In this document: one piece after another, positions 9,395 to 19,272 of the stretch
Numbering within the stretch: position 1 is the first letter of the stretch
How the letters are laid out: every line of letters starts with the position of its first letter
Assembly: GCF_007097145.1 (NCBI RefSeq)
Contig: NZ_VJVZ01000012.1
Span: 62,001-126,000 of the forward strand
DNA: 64,000 bases
Direction: 5' to 3'
Source: Flavobacterium zepuense
Lineage (GTDB): Bacteria; Bacteroidota; Bacteroidia; Flavobacteriales; Flavobacteriaceae
Position numbers and translations under genes: made by a program
Notes under the pieces: model-generated
Database searches by the model: none
Told to the model about the DNA's origin: nothing
What the model saw: only the letters and a program-made list of their open reading frames with translations

Positions 9395-11425
9395 TTAATT
9401 CTGTTGCCTGTTAATGTAAACCCAGCCGGTTTTGTTTTGTCCGTCTTCTTTATTTATGAGAAAGTAATAGGTACCATCCGGCAATTGGTCGCCATTGTTG
9501 GTTTGCCCGTACCATTGGGCTACGTAATCGTTGTACGTGTATACTTCCAGTCCGTAGCGGTTAAAAATACTCAGGTGCTTTACGTTAAGCCCCGTAAGAT
9601 CAAACTCATCATTAAAGCCATCGCTGTTAGGCGATATCCCCTTTGGGATAAAAGGCTCCGGGCAGCTGGCGTTAACAACCTCATAGTCATGCTGCACAAT
9701 ACAGCCTTGCTGCGTGGTAATGGTTACAAAATAAGGGCCGGGCTGCGTGATTGTTATATGTTGCTGGCCCGCTGTAAAGCCACCCGGCCCTTCCCATGAA
9801 AAAACAGCTGTACTTTCTTCTGTTCCTTCTTCTAAATGTGCGCTAAGTATATAATCATAATTCTGGCAGCCTTCGGTAAAAGTTACGCTTAACTCCGGCT
9901 GCATTACTGTGGTGGTTTTAGTAGTGGCGCAACCGCCTGCCGTAATGGTTACGGTATACTCGCCAAATCCTGTTGCCACAAGGCTCGCTGTGTTGCCTGC
10001 TATTGGCTGCCCATTAAATGTCCACGCATACGCAGCATTTACAGGATCAAAGTTATGAGCTTCGGTAGCAATTGTTATAGCAGAAGCTATACAGGCGGTA
10101 TAGGTTTCCGGCAGGGTAAACTCCGGCAGCGGAATTATGGTAATAACGTGTTGCCTGCTGTAATCAATGCCGTTTTTTGTAGCGGTAACCTTTACCGTAT
10201 ATGTTCCTGCAGCGGTATAGCTGTGCGATGGGTTCACTTCTGTAGATGTAGTGCCGTCGCCAAAATCCCATGCAACGGTATCGGGCACGATACTCCACAT
10301 AAAGGAAAATTCGGTTGTACTGTTAACACAAAAGTTTTGCGCCGAAAAATCAGGGGTTACATAGTAGGCCGTTATAAAATTAGGAAGCCCCAAAATACTT
10401 AACCCGCTATCTAACCCTACCGATGCAATTTGCACATCGCAGCCTGTACCTAGTACTTCGGGGTTGTTGATAACCGTAAGGGCATTAAGTGAATTCTCAG
10501 CTTTGTATATCTTACCATCGCTGGCCAGTTGCAACGTAGCGTTTTGCAGCGTTACGATATCTAATCCTGATGCAGGTATATTAGAGGCTTGCAGGTTGTA
10601 CTGCCTTAACGATGCCGCTCCTGTTGTGTACAACACATTACCCGACATTGAAAACTCTACCCCCGATCCTGAACCCGTTTGCAGTGTTACCGGGTTGGTT
10701 ATAGCACCGGTTGTGTTATCAAAATCATACAGCACACAGCCGTACCCCAGGCTGCTTACCGCCAGCTTATTGCTGGTTGGCGATATCTTCATATGGCTTA
10801 CCTGGTCAAAAAAACCAGTGTCCTCAAATACCGGGCCCACACTGCTTATAACCGGGGCACTTACACCCTGCGCCGATACCTTAAACGAGTACATGCTATT
10901 GCCCGGAAAGCTGCGTGCCACCACCCACAGGTCGTCGCCATTGCTGTGTAGTGTGCCCGTTATACCCTCTGTAGTAACGTTCATCATGGGTACGTTTTTA
11001 ATAGCCGTTACCGCCCCAAGCCCATTATTGGCAGCCATATCTATTTCTGAATAATACATACCTATAGGGCCTTCCATAGCGCCCACGGTAAACAGGTAGT
11101 ACCTGTTTACCGATCCCGGAACTTTTATGCTAAGCGAGCCCTGAGTGCTGCTTTCGCTGCCCATAAGGCCCTCTCCGTTTTCCATTATTACGTGGTTCTT
11201 ATTAAAGACCGTAACACCGTTAGAGTAATACAATATCTCCCCGTCATTGTTTGATACGCATGTGGAGCCATCCCAGGTAAAAAGGGCGCCATCAGTTAAG
11301 GGTATGGGGGTACCGCTGTTAAAATCAAGCCCGGCATTAAAGCCAAAGTACCAAATGTTGTTTTGCTTTTGGGAATATGCCAATGCAGCCTGCATCAGCA
11401 TAAGATAAATAAGTAGTTTTTTCAT
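9395..11425 (-). CDS. Secreted PKD-domain protein with T9SS type B (gliding-motility-type) C-terminus
   Basis: 676 residues. A signal peptide (LLIYLMLMQAALAYSQ) precedes a region of about 25-360 that looks like a beta-propeller or WD-like array (NNIWYFGFNAGLDFNSG, KMKISPTSNKLAVSS-like repeats). A PKD domain follows at about 380-430 (VAWDFGDGTTSTEVNPSHSY), then an Ig-like region. The end (FIPKGISPNSDGFNDEF, LSIFNRYGLEVYTY, LPDGTYYFLI) is the CHU_C / T9SS type B sorting domain. It is inferred to be a cell-surface or released protein. It is first in a two-gene unit with the downstream FN3 protein. Confidence 0.88.
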   Translation of the reverse strand: MKKLLIYLMLMQAALAYSQKQNNIWYFGFNAGLDFNSGTPIPLTDGALFTWDGSTCVSNNDGEILYYSNGVTVFNKNHVIMENGEGLMGSESSTQGSLSIKVPGSVNRYYLFTVGAMEGPIGMYYSEIDMAANNGLGAVTAIKNVPMMNVTTEGITGTLHSNGDDLWVVARSFPGNSMYSFKVSAQGVSAPVISSVGPVFEDTGFFDQVSHMKISPTSNKLAVSSLGYGCVLYDFDNTTGAITNPVTLQTGSGSGVEFSMSGNVLYTTGAASLRQYNLQASNIPASGLDIVTLQNATLQLASDGKIYKAENSLNALTVINNPEVLGTGCDVQIASVGLDSGLSILGLPNFITAYYVTPDFSAQNFCVNSTTEFSFMWSIVPDTVAWDFGDGTTSTEVNPSHSYTAAGTYTVKVTATKNGIDYSRQHVITIIPLPEFTLPETYTACIASAITIATEAHNFDPVNAAYAWTFNGQPIAGNTASLVATGFGEYTVTITAGGCATTKTTTVMQPELSVTFTEGCQNYDYILSAHLEEGTEESTAVFSWEGPGGFTAGQQHITITQPGPYFVTITTQQGCIVQHDYEVVNASCPEPFIPKGISPNSDGFNDEFDLTGLNVKHLSIFNRYGLEVYTYNDYVAQWYGQTNNGDQLPDGTYYFLINKEDGQNKTGWVYINRQQN

Positions 11426-11498
11426 GGCTTTTTATCAGTTAGTTACAGTTGTAAAACTATAACCCTTAGATAAAAAGGCGCTTATAAAAAAACCGTAA

Positions 11499-12341
11499 TT
11501 AGTTATAGATTTGCAGGGTAACCTGCTGAAGTTCGCTTGGGGTTAAGCCGGTTTGCGCTTTAATAAAGCCGCTAAAGTTTGCGGGGCTGTCAAAATTAAG
11601 TTCGTAGGCTATTTCTTTTAAAGAAAGCGCATTTAGCAGCAGCAGCCTCCTTATTTCAAGCATCAGCTCTTCGTGTATCAGCTTTAAGGCAGTTTTGCCA
11701 AGGGCGGTTTTACACGCATCGTTAAGCTTATCCATACTGCAATTAATAAGCGCGCAGTAATCAGATACCTTGCGCTGTGTTTTAATGTATTTAGGCAGCA
11801 GCGATAAAAACTGCACCACAATATCGCGGTGCACGCTTACGGGTACATCCTGCAACTCCGGTAACGACAGCAACACTATTTGCAGGTAGCTGTATATTTT
11901 ATGTGCCGATAGCAGGGTAACTTCCTTGTTTTCTAACAGCAGCATAATGCGCTCGGCAGTTTCGTACAAATGCGTAAACGTAGCCGGACTAAGGTTAAAC
12001 GCCTGCTCTTTAAAATAAAGGTGGTAATGCTGCAAGGGCTGTATGTACCTAAAAATATCTTTACGGAACTGTATGAGCAGTCCCTGCGCGGTATCGCGTT
12101 TTAATAGGTGAATCTGGCCCGGATAAATGGCATACAGCTGCCCGCCCTCAATGGCATAAGGAGAGAAATCGATGAACTGGTGGCCCTTGCCGCTCTTTAC
12201 AAGGATAATTTCAAAATACTCGTGCCTGTGCGGTTTATGGTAATCGTATGGGTTGCTATAGTTTAACGGCTCTATAACCAACAGTTTGTCCTGCTCCGGC
12301 AGCGAAACAGGCTCTATAGGTGTATGTAGTTGTTTATTCAT
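11499..12341 (-). CDS. AraC-family transcriptional regulator
   Basis: 280 residues. The N-terminal half is a cupin-type sensor (YHKPHRHEYFEIILVKSGKG, GGQLYAIYPGQIH). The C-terminal ~100 residues form the double helix-turn-helix of AraC proteins, with LSLKEIAYELNFDSPANFSGFIKAQTGLTPSEL as the second recognition unit. It probably binds a small ligand and activates nearby genes. It stands alone between the T9SS pair and the efflux operon; nothing in the sequence ties it to either. Confidence 0.85.
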   Translation of the reverse strand: MNKQLHTPIEPVSLPEQDKLLVIEPLNYSNPYDYHKPHRHEYFEIILVKSGKGHQFIDFSPYAIEGGQLYAIYPGQIHLLKRDTAQGLLIQFRKDIFRYIQPLQHYHLYFKEQAFNLSPATFTHLYETAERIMLLLENKEVTLLSAHKIYSYLQIVLLSLPELQDVPVSVHRDIVVQFLSLLPKYIKTQRKVSDYCALINCSMDKLNDACKTALGKTALKLIHEELMLEIRRLLLLNALSLKEIAYELNFDSPANFSGFIKAQTGLTPSELQQVTLQIYN

Positions 12342-12512
12342 AGCTTAACATAATTTGTTGCACATTATTTATATAACGCACAAAGGTTCAAAATAGTACC
12401 ACTACAAATTAACATATTTTTAGCAAAATACCCTAACACAAGAATATCATTTCCTGAAAATTGACTGTTAAAATTTACGAAAACGATGTAAAAAATCCTT
12501 CAATCAAACCAC

Positions 12513-12546
12513 AAAAAACCGCCCAAACAGTTTCCTGCGTGGGCGG
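12513..12546 (-). terminator. Terminator of the RND efflux operon
   Basis: CCGCCC and GGGCGG arms enclose a 16-base loop. On the reverse strand the stem is followed by six T. It lies 60 bases beyond the channel gene's stop. Confidence 0.75.
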
Positions 12547-12608
12547 CCCTACATAAAACAAACAATTAATCTAAATAATTTAGGAAAGAACTCTCCTAAA
12601 TTAGCGGG

Positions 12609-14030
12609 TTACCTCCAGCCTCCGCCAAGCGCCCTGTAAAGGGTTATAATGGCAGTAAACCTGCGGTATTTATTATCAATAAGGCTTAATTCGCTGTTTA
12701 GTGCGTTGTCTTTAGCGGTTAGTACCTCTAAATAGTTAACAAGGCCATACTCCAGCAACTCATCACTGTAGCTTGCCGCTTTTTTAAGCGCATCTACTTG
12801 GTTTTCCCTTATGGTTATTTTATTGGTTTCATTATCAAAATTGGCAATAGCATCGCTTACCTCGCGGCTGGCAACAACAAGCGACTGCTCAAACCTTACC
12901 AGTGCCTGCTCCTGCGTGGCCTTAGCCACCTCAAGGCGGGTCTTGTTTATCCTGCCGTTAAAAAGCGGCTGCGTTAAGCCGGTAACCACATTGGCAAAAA
13001 GTGAGTTGGCTTCAAACCAATCTTTTAGCTCTATAGTTTGCAAACCACCGGTAGCCGTTACCCTAAAGGCGGGGTAAAAATAGCTGCGTGCCACATTGGT
13101 AAGCTCAAAAGCATTAACCATACTGTATTCGGCAGCAATCACATCGGGCCTGTTTTTAAGTAACGATGCGCTGTAGCCCAGTTTAATATCGGGGTTAAGC
13201 TCCTGCTCATCAAGCGTGCTGCGCTCTATAGGGTGCGGAGCTTCTCCAAGCAGTATGCAAAGCGCATTTTCGGCCAGGATAATGTTATTTTTAAGGTCGG
13301 CAATAATAAGCTCGGTAGCATATTTTTGCGCCTCGGTTTGCTTAACACCCACCTCGTTTACACTACCGGCATCTTTAAGCGCCCTGATAACCTCTATACT
13401 CTCGTTACGGTTAATAAGGGTAGAGTCGGCCAGTTTAAGCTGCGCATCAAGCGACAGCAACTGGTAATATTGCGATGCAATGTTTGCTATAACCTGTGTT
13501 TTTACTGCCTGGTTGGTTGCAATGCTTTGCAGGTATGTAGCGCCATAGGCACGCTTGTTACTGCGCAGTTTACCCCAAATATCGGCCTCCCATGCAAGGG
13601 AGCCCGTAAGCTGGTACTGGTCTACATTTACACGGCCGCCACCGCCACTTTGCTGGCTGAATAAAGCCCCAAGCTGGCTGTTGTTAGAAAGCAACTGGTG
13701 CGTCCAGTCGGCACCCAGGTTAAGCGTTGGGTAATACCCCGCTTTGCCCTGTTTTAGGTAGGCATCTGCCGAAGCGATATTTTGTATGGCTATCCTTACG
13801 TCAAAATTACTCTGAAGGCCTTTTTTAATATAGCCTTGCAAAAGTGGGTCGGTAAACATTTTGTCCCACGTAATATCGGCTAATGATGCGCTATCCTGCG
13901 CGGCAGCCTGCGTTCGGTACAGGTCTTCTGCCTTTACCTCCGGCCTTTTGTAATCCTTCGCCACAAAGCACGACTGCATTACAAGGCCAGCTGCTGCAAC
14001 AATGAGTATTCTATATATTTTAATGTTCAT
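12609..14030 (-). CDS. RND efflux outer-membrane channel lipoprotein (NodT/OprM type)
   Basis: 473 residues, the usual length for OprM-like factors. The start has a lipoprotein signal with LVMQSC, so Cys21 is probably acylated. Two outer-membrane efflux repeats are visible (DVRIAIQNIASADAYLKQGKAGYYPTL and DVIAAEYSMVNAFELTNVARSYFYP), each a beta-hairpin flanked by long helices. It forms the exit duct for the pump encoded just upstream. It is last in the operon, 11 bases after the pump gene. Confidence 0.92.
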   Translation of the reverse strand: MNIKIYRILIVAAAGLVMQSCFVAKDYKRPEVKAEDLYRTQAAAQDSASLADITWDKMFTDPLLQGYIKKGLQSNFDVRIAIQNIASADAYLKQGKAGYYPTLNLGADWTHQLLSNNSQLGALFSQQSGGGGRVNVDQYQLTGSLAWEADIWGKLRSNKRAYGATYLQSIATNQAVKTQVIANIASQYYQLLSLDAQLKLADSTLINRNESIEVIRALKDAGSVNEVGVKQTEAQKYATELIIADLKNNIILAENALCILLGEAPHPIERSTLDEQELNPDIKLGYSASLLKNRPDVIAAEYSMVNAFELTNVARSYFYPAFRVTATGGLQTIELKDWFEANSLFANVVTGLTQPLFNGRINKTRLEVAKATQEQALVRFEQSLVVASREVSDAIANFDNETNKITIRENQVDALKKAASYSDELLEYGLVNYLEVLTAKDNALNSELSLIDNKYRRFTAIITLYRALGGGWR

Positions 14031-14041
14031 TTTTATATGTT

Positions 14042-17000
14042 TTATGCTACACTGTTTTCAGTTTCTCCTTCGTGTGTTTCTTTCGGTTTGCCCGATATAC
14101 GTTCCTGTAACCCCTGGAAGATCACGAACAGTACCGGAATTACAAATACCCCAAACACAGTACCTATTAGCATACCGCCTACAGCACCCATACCAATAGA
14201 CCTGTTACCCACTGCACCTACACCGCCTGCAAATGCCAGTGGCATAAGGCCAAAGATAAATGCGAACGAGGTCATTAAGATTGGCCTTAAACGTGCCCTT
14301 GCACCTTCTATGGCTGATTCTATTAGCCCCATGCCATGCTGCCTTCGCTGTACCGCGAACTCTACAATAAGGATGGCATTCTTGGCGAGTAGCCCTATTA
14401 GCATGATTAGCGCCACCTGAAAGTAAATGTTGTTTTCCAGCCCGGCCAACTTAACAAAGCCAATAGCCCCTGCAATACCCACAGGTAAAGACAGTAGTAC
14501 CGCAAATGGCAGCACATAACTTTCGTACTGCGCACTTAACAGGAAGTACACAAATATTAAGCTTAACAGGAACACGCCTGCCGCCTGGCTGCCCGCAATA
14601 ATTTCTTCACGGGTCATACCGCTAAATTCGTAGGTATAGGTTTTAGGTAAGTGCTGCGCTGCTGTTTCCTGGATGGCCTTAATAGCGTCTCCGGAACTGA
14701 ACCCTGCATTTGCCTTACCGTTTACGTTAACCGCTTTTAAAAGGTTAAATCGTGCCACAGCCTCCGGCCCGTATATTTTTTTGAAATCTACAAACTGGCT
14801 TATGGCTACCATCTGCCCGGCATCGTTACGAACAAATATTTTGTTGATGGATTGCTCATCGGCCCTTTCTTCGGCCTTAGCCTGAATCATTACACGGTAT
14901 TGCTTACCAAATCGGTTAAAGTCGGTTGTATACAAACCACCGTAATAACCCTGCATGGTATTAAATATGTTGGTTACCGATACACCTGCATCTTTAGCCC
15001 TTTCCACATTAATATCCATTTGGTATTGCGGGAAGCCCGGGTTAAAGTTGGTTATGGCATACTGAATTTCGGGGCGCTTCATAAGCTCACCTAAAAACTC
15101 GTTGCTCACTTTACTCACCGTAGCCCAATCATCATCGCCGGTATCCTGTATCTTAAATTCAAAACCATCGGCAGTACCAAAGCCCTGTACACTTGGCGGC
15201 GTAAAGAACAACATTTTAGCATCTTTAAAGCCCGCAGTTTTGGCAAATAATTCGCCCACTATAGCATCTACACTTTGGTTCTTGTCTTTCCTGTGCTCCC
15301 AATCCTTCAGCTTAATAACGCTAAAGGCATACGAGCCACCGTTAACCCTGTTAAGCAAACTAAAGCCCACAATACTCATACGTGCCTCTACCAATGGCAT
15401 AGACTGCAGTATAGAGTCGAACTGGTTTACCGCTAACTGCGTTTTTTCCAGCGTGGTACCCGGAGGCAGGGTCATATCGGCCATGATGATACCACGGTCT
15501 TCGTTAGGGATAAACCCGGAAGGCGTAGTGGTAAACAGCCAGAATGTAAGGCCTACAAAGGCTAACAATACAACGCCTGTTATCCATTTCCTTTTAGCAA
15601 GGAAACCAAGGGAACGCGAGTATTTATTGTTCATCGAATCGAAACCGGCATTAAAGGCGGTAAAGAAACGTTCTTTAATATTCTTTTTATGATCGCCGTG
15701 GTCGTTATGTGGCTTAAGGAAAAGCGCACACAATGCCGGGCTAAGCGTTAACGCGTTTACTGCCGAGATAAGGATAGCAACGGCAAGCGTTATGGCAAAC
15801 TGCTGGTAAAATACCCCCGATGGCCCCTGAAGGAACGATACCGGGATAAACACCGCCGCCATTACCAATGTGATGGATACAATGGCACCTGTTATTTCGC
15901 TCATGGCAGATAGGGTTGCCTTTTTAGGATCCTGCTCCCCTTCGTCGAGTTTGGCGTGCACCGCCTCCACGACCACAATGGCATCATCCACAACAATACC
16001 AATGGCGAGGATCATCGCGAAAAGCGTAAGCATGTTGATAGAGAAACCAAATATATTAAGGAAGAAGAACGTACCTATAATTGCCACCGGTACCGCAATG
16101 GCCGGGATAAGGGTAGAACGTACATCCTGAAGGAAAAGGAATACCACGATAAACACCAGTATAAAGGCCTCTATAAGTGTAGAGATAACCTTATGGATGG
16201 ATGCATCAAGGAATATCTTGGTGTTAAACGGTATTACATACTCCAAACCTTCGGGGAAGGTAGGTTTTGCCTCTTCTAAGATCTTATTAACCTCATCGAT
16301 AATTTCGTTAGCGTTAGAGCCCGATGTCTGGAAGATACCAATAGCCACACCATCTTTACCCATACCGTAGTTTTTTTGGCCGTAGTTAAACGCGCCCAGC
16401 TCTATGGTAGCAACATCTTTAAGGTGCAAAAAGTTACCGTTACCGGTAGATTTTATTACGATGTTCTCGTAATCTTCTACTTTAGATAAACGGCCCCTGT
16501 ACTTAATTACGTACTCATAAACACCCTCTGCATTTTCCCCGAATTTACCCGGTGCAGCCTCAACATTCTGCTCATTAAGGGCAGCCTGTATATCGGCAGG
16601 TGTAAGGCCGTAGGTGGCCATTTTTTCAGGGTCTATCCAAACACGCATAGAGTAGTCTTTGGCACCAAATATATTTACCTGGCCCACACCCTTAACACGC
16701 TGCAACTTAGGCACAAGGTTAATCTTGGCGTAGTTTTGCACATAGGTTCCGTCAAAATCCTTGTTTTTAGAATATAAGGCAAGGAACATAAGGGCACTGG
16801 TTTGGCTCTTAAGTGTGGTTACACCCGTTGCAATAACCGCCTGCGGCAGTTTGCTGGTAGCACGCGACACCCTGTTTTGCACGTTTACCGCAGCAATATC
16901 GGGGTTGACACCAAGCTCAAAGAACACGCTTATATTAGCCGAACCATCATTCGCGGCAGATGACGTCATGTAGGTCATGCCTTCTACACCGTTTATCTCT

Positions 17001-17200
17001 TCCTCTAATGGTATAACCACCGAGTTAAGAACCGTCTCGGCATTGGCACCCGTATAGGTGGCCGTTACCTGCACGGTAGGCGGGGCAATTTCCGGGTATT
17101 GCTCTATAGGCAGGGCGGTAAGGCCCAGTATACCCAATATGGTTATTAATATCGAAATTACGGTAGAGAGTACCGGCCTTTCTATAAAAGTTTTTAGCAT
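14042..17200 (-). CDS. RND multidrug efflux pump, HAE1/AcrB type
   Basis: A proton-driven inner-membrane transporter of 1052 residues, standard for the hydrophobe/amphiphile efflux-1 family. The first membrane helix is near residues 10-30, followed by porter loops. The proton-relay pair Asp405-Asp406 lies in GIVVDDAIVVVEAV. The second half repeats the fold and ends with GLLAKNAILIVEFA and the membrane block around ILMTSFAFIFGLMPLA. Its partners are the adaptor 12 bases upstream and the channel 11 bases downstream. The substrates cannot be read from sequence. Confidence 0.95.
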   Translation of the reverse strand: MLKTFIERPVLSTVISILITILGILGLTALPIEQYPEIAPPTVQVTATYTGANAETVLNSVVIPLEEEINGVEGMTYMTSSAANDGSANISVFFELGVNPDIAAVNVQNRVSRATSKLPQAVIATGVTTLKSQTSALMFLALYSKNKDFDGTYVQNYAKINLVPKLQRVKGVGQVNIFGAKDYSMRVWIDPEKMATYGLTPADIQAALNEQNVEAAPGKFGENAEGVYEYVIKYRGRLSKVEDYENIVIKSTGNGNFLHLKDVATIELGAFNYGQKNYGMGKDGVAIGIFQTSGSNANEIIDEVNKILEEAKPTFPEGLEYVIPFNTKIFLDASIHKVISTLIEAFILVFIVVFLFLQDVRSTLIPAIAVPVAIIGTFFFLNIFGFSINMLTLFAMILAIGIVVDDAIVVVEAVHAKLDEGEQDPKKATLSAMSEITGAIVSITLVMAAVFIPVSFLQGPSGVFYQQFAITLAVAILISAVNALTLSPALCALFLKPHNDHGDHKKNIKERFFTAFNAGFDSMNNKYSRSLGFLAKRKWITGVVLLAFVGLTFWLFTTTPSGFIPNEDRGIIMADMTLPPGTTLEKTQLAVNQFDSILQSMPLVEARMSIVGFSLLNRVNGGSYAFSVIKLKDWEHRKDKNQSVDAIVGELFAKTAGFKDAKMLFFTPPSVQGFGTADGFEFKIQDTGDDDWATVSKVSNEFLGELMKRPEIQYAITNFNPGFPQYQMDINVERAKDAGVSVTNIFNTMQGYYGGLYTTDFNRFGKQYRVMIQAKAEERADEQSINKIFVRNDAGQMVAISQFVDFKKIYGPEAVARFNLLKAVNVNGKANAGFSSGDAIKAIQETAAQHLPKTYTYEFSGMTREEIIAGSQAAGVFLLSLIFVYFLLSAQYESYVLPFAVLLSLPVGIAGAIGFVKLAGLENNIYFQVALIMLIGLLAKNAILIVEFAVQRRQHGMGLIESAIEGARARLRPILMTSFAFIFGLMPLAFAGGVGAVGNRSIGMGAVGGMLIGTVFGVFVIPVLFVIFQGLQERISGKPKETHEGETENSVA

Positions 17201-17212
17201 TGTGTTGTCTTA

Positions 17213-18388
17213 TTATTTTTTGGTGGTAACCGTTTTAGTTGTGGTGGTTTTAGTAGCTACAGCCACTGTGTCTTTAGCAGGTGCGTCAGCTTCAGCCGGA
17301 GCTGCTTCTTTCTTAGCCTGTTGCGGCACTATCTGCATGCCGTCTTTTAGTTTAGATGTACCTTCGGTAACGATAACCTCGCCGGCTTCAAGCCCGCCCG
17401 AAATGATAAAGTTATTACCCGATGTGGTAGAAACCTCAACAATTTTAGATTTAACCGTGTTGTCTTTGTTTACTACATATACGGTTTGCTTGCCCTGCAC
17501 ATCAAATACTGCGTTTTGAGGCACCACAATAGCATCGTTATGAACTACGGGAAGGCGAACAATACCATTGCTGCCACTCCTTAAAATAGCCTCCGGGTTA
17601 GGGAATTCAGCCCTAAACTGACTAGTACCTGTTGTAGCATTAACAAGGCCGGTTACGGTTTTAATCCTGCCTTTTTTGTTGTACTCGCTGCCATCTACCA
17701 ACAGCAGGGTAACCTCCGGCGTATTTTTAACCTTTTCTTCCAGCGATGAACCTTTAAAGGTCTTGCTAAAGTTAAGCATCTGCTTTTCGTTCAGTGCAAA
17801 ATAAGCGCGCATTACCTTGGTATCGGCTACGGTAGTAAGCGGCATCTCGGTAGTAGAGCCCACTAAAGCGCCTTCCTTAAACGGCAGGCTGCCTATAACA
17901 CCATTAACCGGAGAGGTTATTGTACCATAGTTAGCATTTGCAGCAACACTACTGTAGTTAGCCTTAGCCTGTGCAAGCTGTGCCTTAGCTGTTTCCAGCT
18001 GCACTTTGCTTATAATTTTACGGTCTACAAGCGGTGCAAGTCGGTCTACCTCTACTTGGGCTGCGTTAACGGCAGCTTTAGCCGCATTGGCATCCTGGGT
18101 AAGGGTTTGGGTTTCCAGCTTAAATAAAAGCTGACCTTTGCGAACCTCCTGCCCTTCATCTACATATATTTTCTGGATAAAGCCGTTAACTTTAGGGCGA
18201 ATCTCAACATTTTGCTGGCCCTCAAGGTTAGCAGTATACTCTTCATACACAGTAGCATTTTCCTGCGCAACGGTTGTTACAGGAAACGGCTGTGGAGCCG
18301 GTGCGGGTGGCGCGGCTTCTTCTTTCTTACCGCAAGCGGATAATATCATTAAGGCTGCAATTGCGCCAAAAAAAGATCTGTTTTTCAT
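17213..18388 (-). CDS. RND efflux periplasmic adaptor (AcrA-type membrane fusion protein)
   Basis: 391 residues. The lipoprotein signal reads LMILSACGKKEE. The barrel-sandwich hybrid halves (NVEIRPKVNGFIQKIYVDEGQEVRKGQLLFKLE and TITSPVNGVIGSLPFKEGALVG) are separated by a short helical hairpin, followed by beta-barrel and membrane-proximal parts. The C-terminal tail is Lys/Thr/Ala-rich and low in complexity. It links the pump to the outer-membrane channel. It is second in the operon after its regulator. Confidence 0.93.
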   Translation of the reverse strand: MKNRSFFGAIAALMILSACGKKEEAAPPAPAPQPFPVTTVAQENATVYEEYTANLEGQQNVEIRPKVNGFIQKIYVDEGQEVRKGQLLFKLETQTLTQDANAAKAAVNAAQVEVDRLAPLVDRKIISKVQLETAKAQLAQAKANYSSVAANANYGTITSPVNGVIGSLPFKEGALVGSTTEMPLTTVADTKVMRAYFALNEKQMLNFSKTFKGSSLEEKVKNTPEVTLLLVDGSEYNKKGRIKTVTGLVNATTGTSQFRAEFPNPEAILRSGSNGIVRLPVVHNDAIVVPQNAVFDVQGKQTVYVVNKDNTVKSKIVEVSTTSGNNFIISGGLEAGEVIVTEGTSKLKDGMQIVPQQAKKEAAPAEADAPAKDTVAVATKTTTTKTVTTKK

Positions 18389-18432
18389 TAGTGTTTATTA
18401 ATTATGTATGGGTAATTGACTGATGTTTATTG

Positions 18433-18915
18433 TTATAGGCCTTCCAGGTCCTTAAATTTTTTTATCGTTTTATTTATAAGTTCTTCCATTTCTATTATGT
18501 GCTCTTTATAAGCCTGCGTTTTTCTAAGTTCAAACTTATCTTCGCTGCACAGCATTGTCTTTTCGCGGTATGAAAGCATCCTGTCTATAATTTCCTTTTC
18601 AAAAGCGATCATTTTAATATAATTGGTAAAGCGTTCGCTAAAAGCCGAAGGGCGGTAATATTTTTTGCGGTCTCCCGGAAGGGTAAAGTAGGTTATCTTG
18701 CCTAACTTAAGCAATAGGTTAAGGTTTGTGGATACCGAGCTCTTGCTTGCCCCTGTCATTTCTACAACATCATCAAACGTTAATTGCTTTGCGCAACTGT
18801 CTAAAATAAAGGTGGCAAGTATGCGCGAACCCAGTGGTGGCAGGTGGTGTACGGTTTCAAAATGTATCCCGAACATCTCTATCAGTTCTTCCCGCTCTTT
18901 CTTAATGTCAGACAT
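18433..18915 (-). CDS. GbsR/MarR-family transcriptional regulator of the efflux operon
   Basis: 160 residues with a winged helix at about 20-95 (LGSRILATFILDSCAKQLTFDDVVEMTGASKSSVSTNLNLLLKLGKI), followed by a helical dimerisation tail rich in Glu and Lys. This is the layout of GbsR-type MarR regulators. It is the first gene of the operon and a near-perfect palindrome overlaps its promoter, so autorepression together with control of the pump is the simplest reading. Its ligand is unknown. Confidence 0.85.
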   Translation of the reverse strand: MSDIKKEREELIEMFGIHFETVHHLPPLGSRILATFILDSCAKQLTFDDVVEMTGASKSSVSTNLNLLLKLGKITYFTLPGDRKKYYRPSAFSERFTNYIKMIAFEKEIIDRMLSYREKTMLCSEDKFELRKTQAYKEHIIEMEELINKTIKKFKDLEGL

Positions 18916-18933
18916 CCATGCTTAATTTTGAGG

Positions 18934-18969
18934 CAAAGGTATGTATTAGTTCGGTACGAACCGAACTAA
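18934..18969 (-). promoter_or_regulatory. Efflux operon promoter with palindromic operator
   Basis: On the reverse strand a TACCTTTG -7 box (18934-18941) lies 19 bases before the regulator's ATG. Immediately upstream of the box, TTAGTTCGGT and ACCGAACTAA form a 10-base inverted repeat around ACGA (18946-18969), covering the spacer between the -7 and the expected -33 region. A further partial GTTCG half-site follows at about 18971-18976. Confidence 0.65.
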
Positions 18970-19272
18970 ACGAACTAACTTTGAGTTAAAAATTTGTTAA
19001 GAAAACTACGATAATCCCACTACATGGTTTTCGTAAAAAGGCGGGTAGTATATTACAGTGGCTTTGGGGCAGTTTGTAATGGTTCTTACAAATTTAAATA
19101 TAAAACCTGTATAATATTAAACTTAAACATTTCATTAACACTGCCCGTAGGCATCGCCACGGTCATAATATTCGTTTAATATCAGAGTTGATTATTAAAA
19201 CATTTCATTAACACTAATAAGAGGGCATTATTTTGATTATTTAATTTATTTTTGCAGGGTAAAAAATAAAAA
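18970..19272. other. Intergenic region with an 18-base direct repeat upstream of lspA
   Basis: This AT-rich spacer lies between divergent genes. AAACATTTCATTAACACT occurs at 19125-19142 and again at 19198-19215. A TATTTTTG box at 19247-19254 may be the lspA promoter, although no TTTG is seen at the expected distance. No other structure stands out. Confidence 0.6.
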
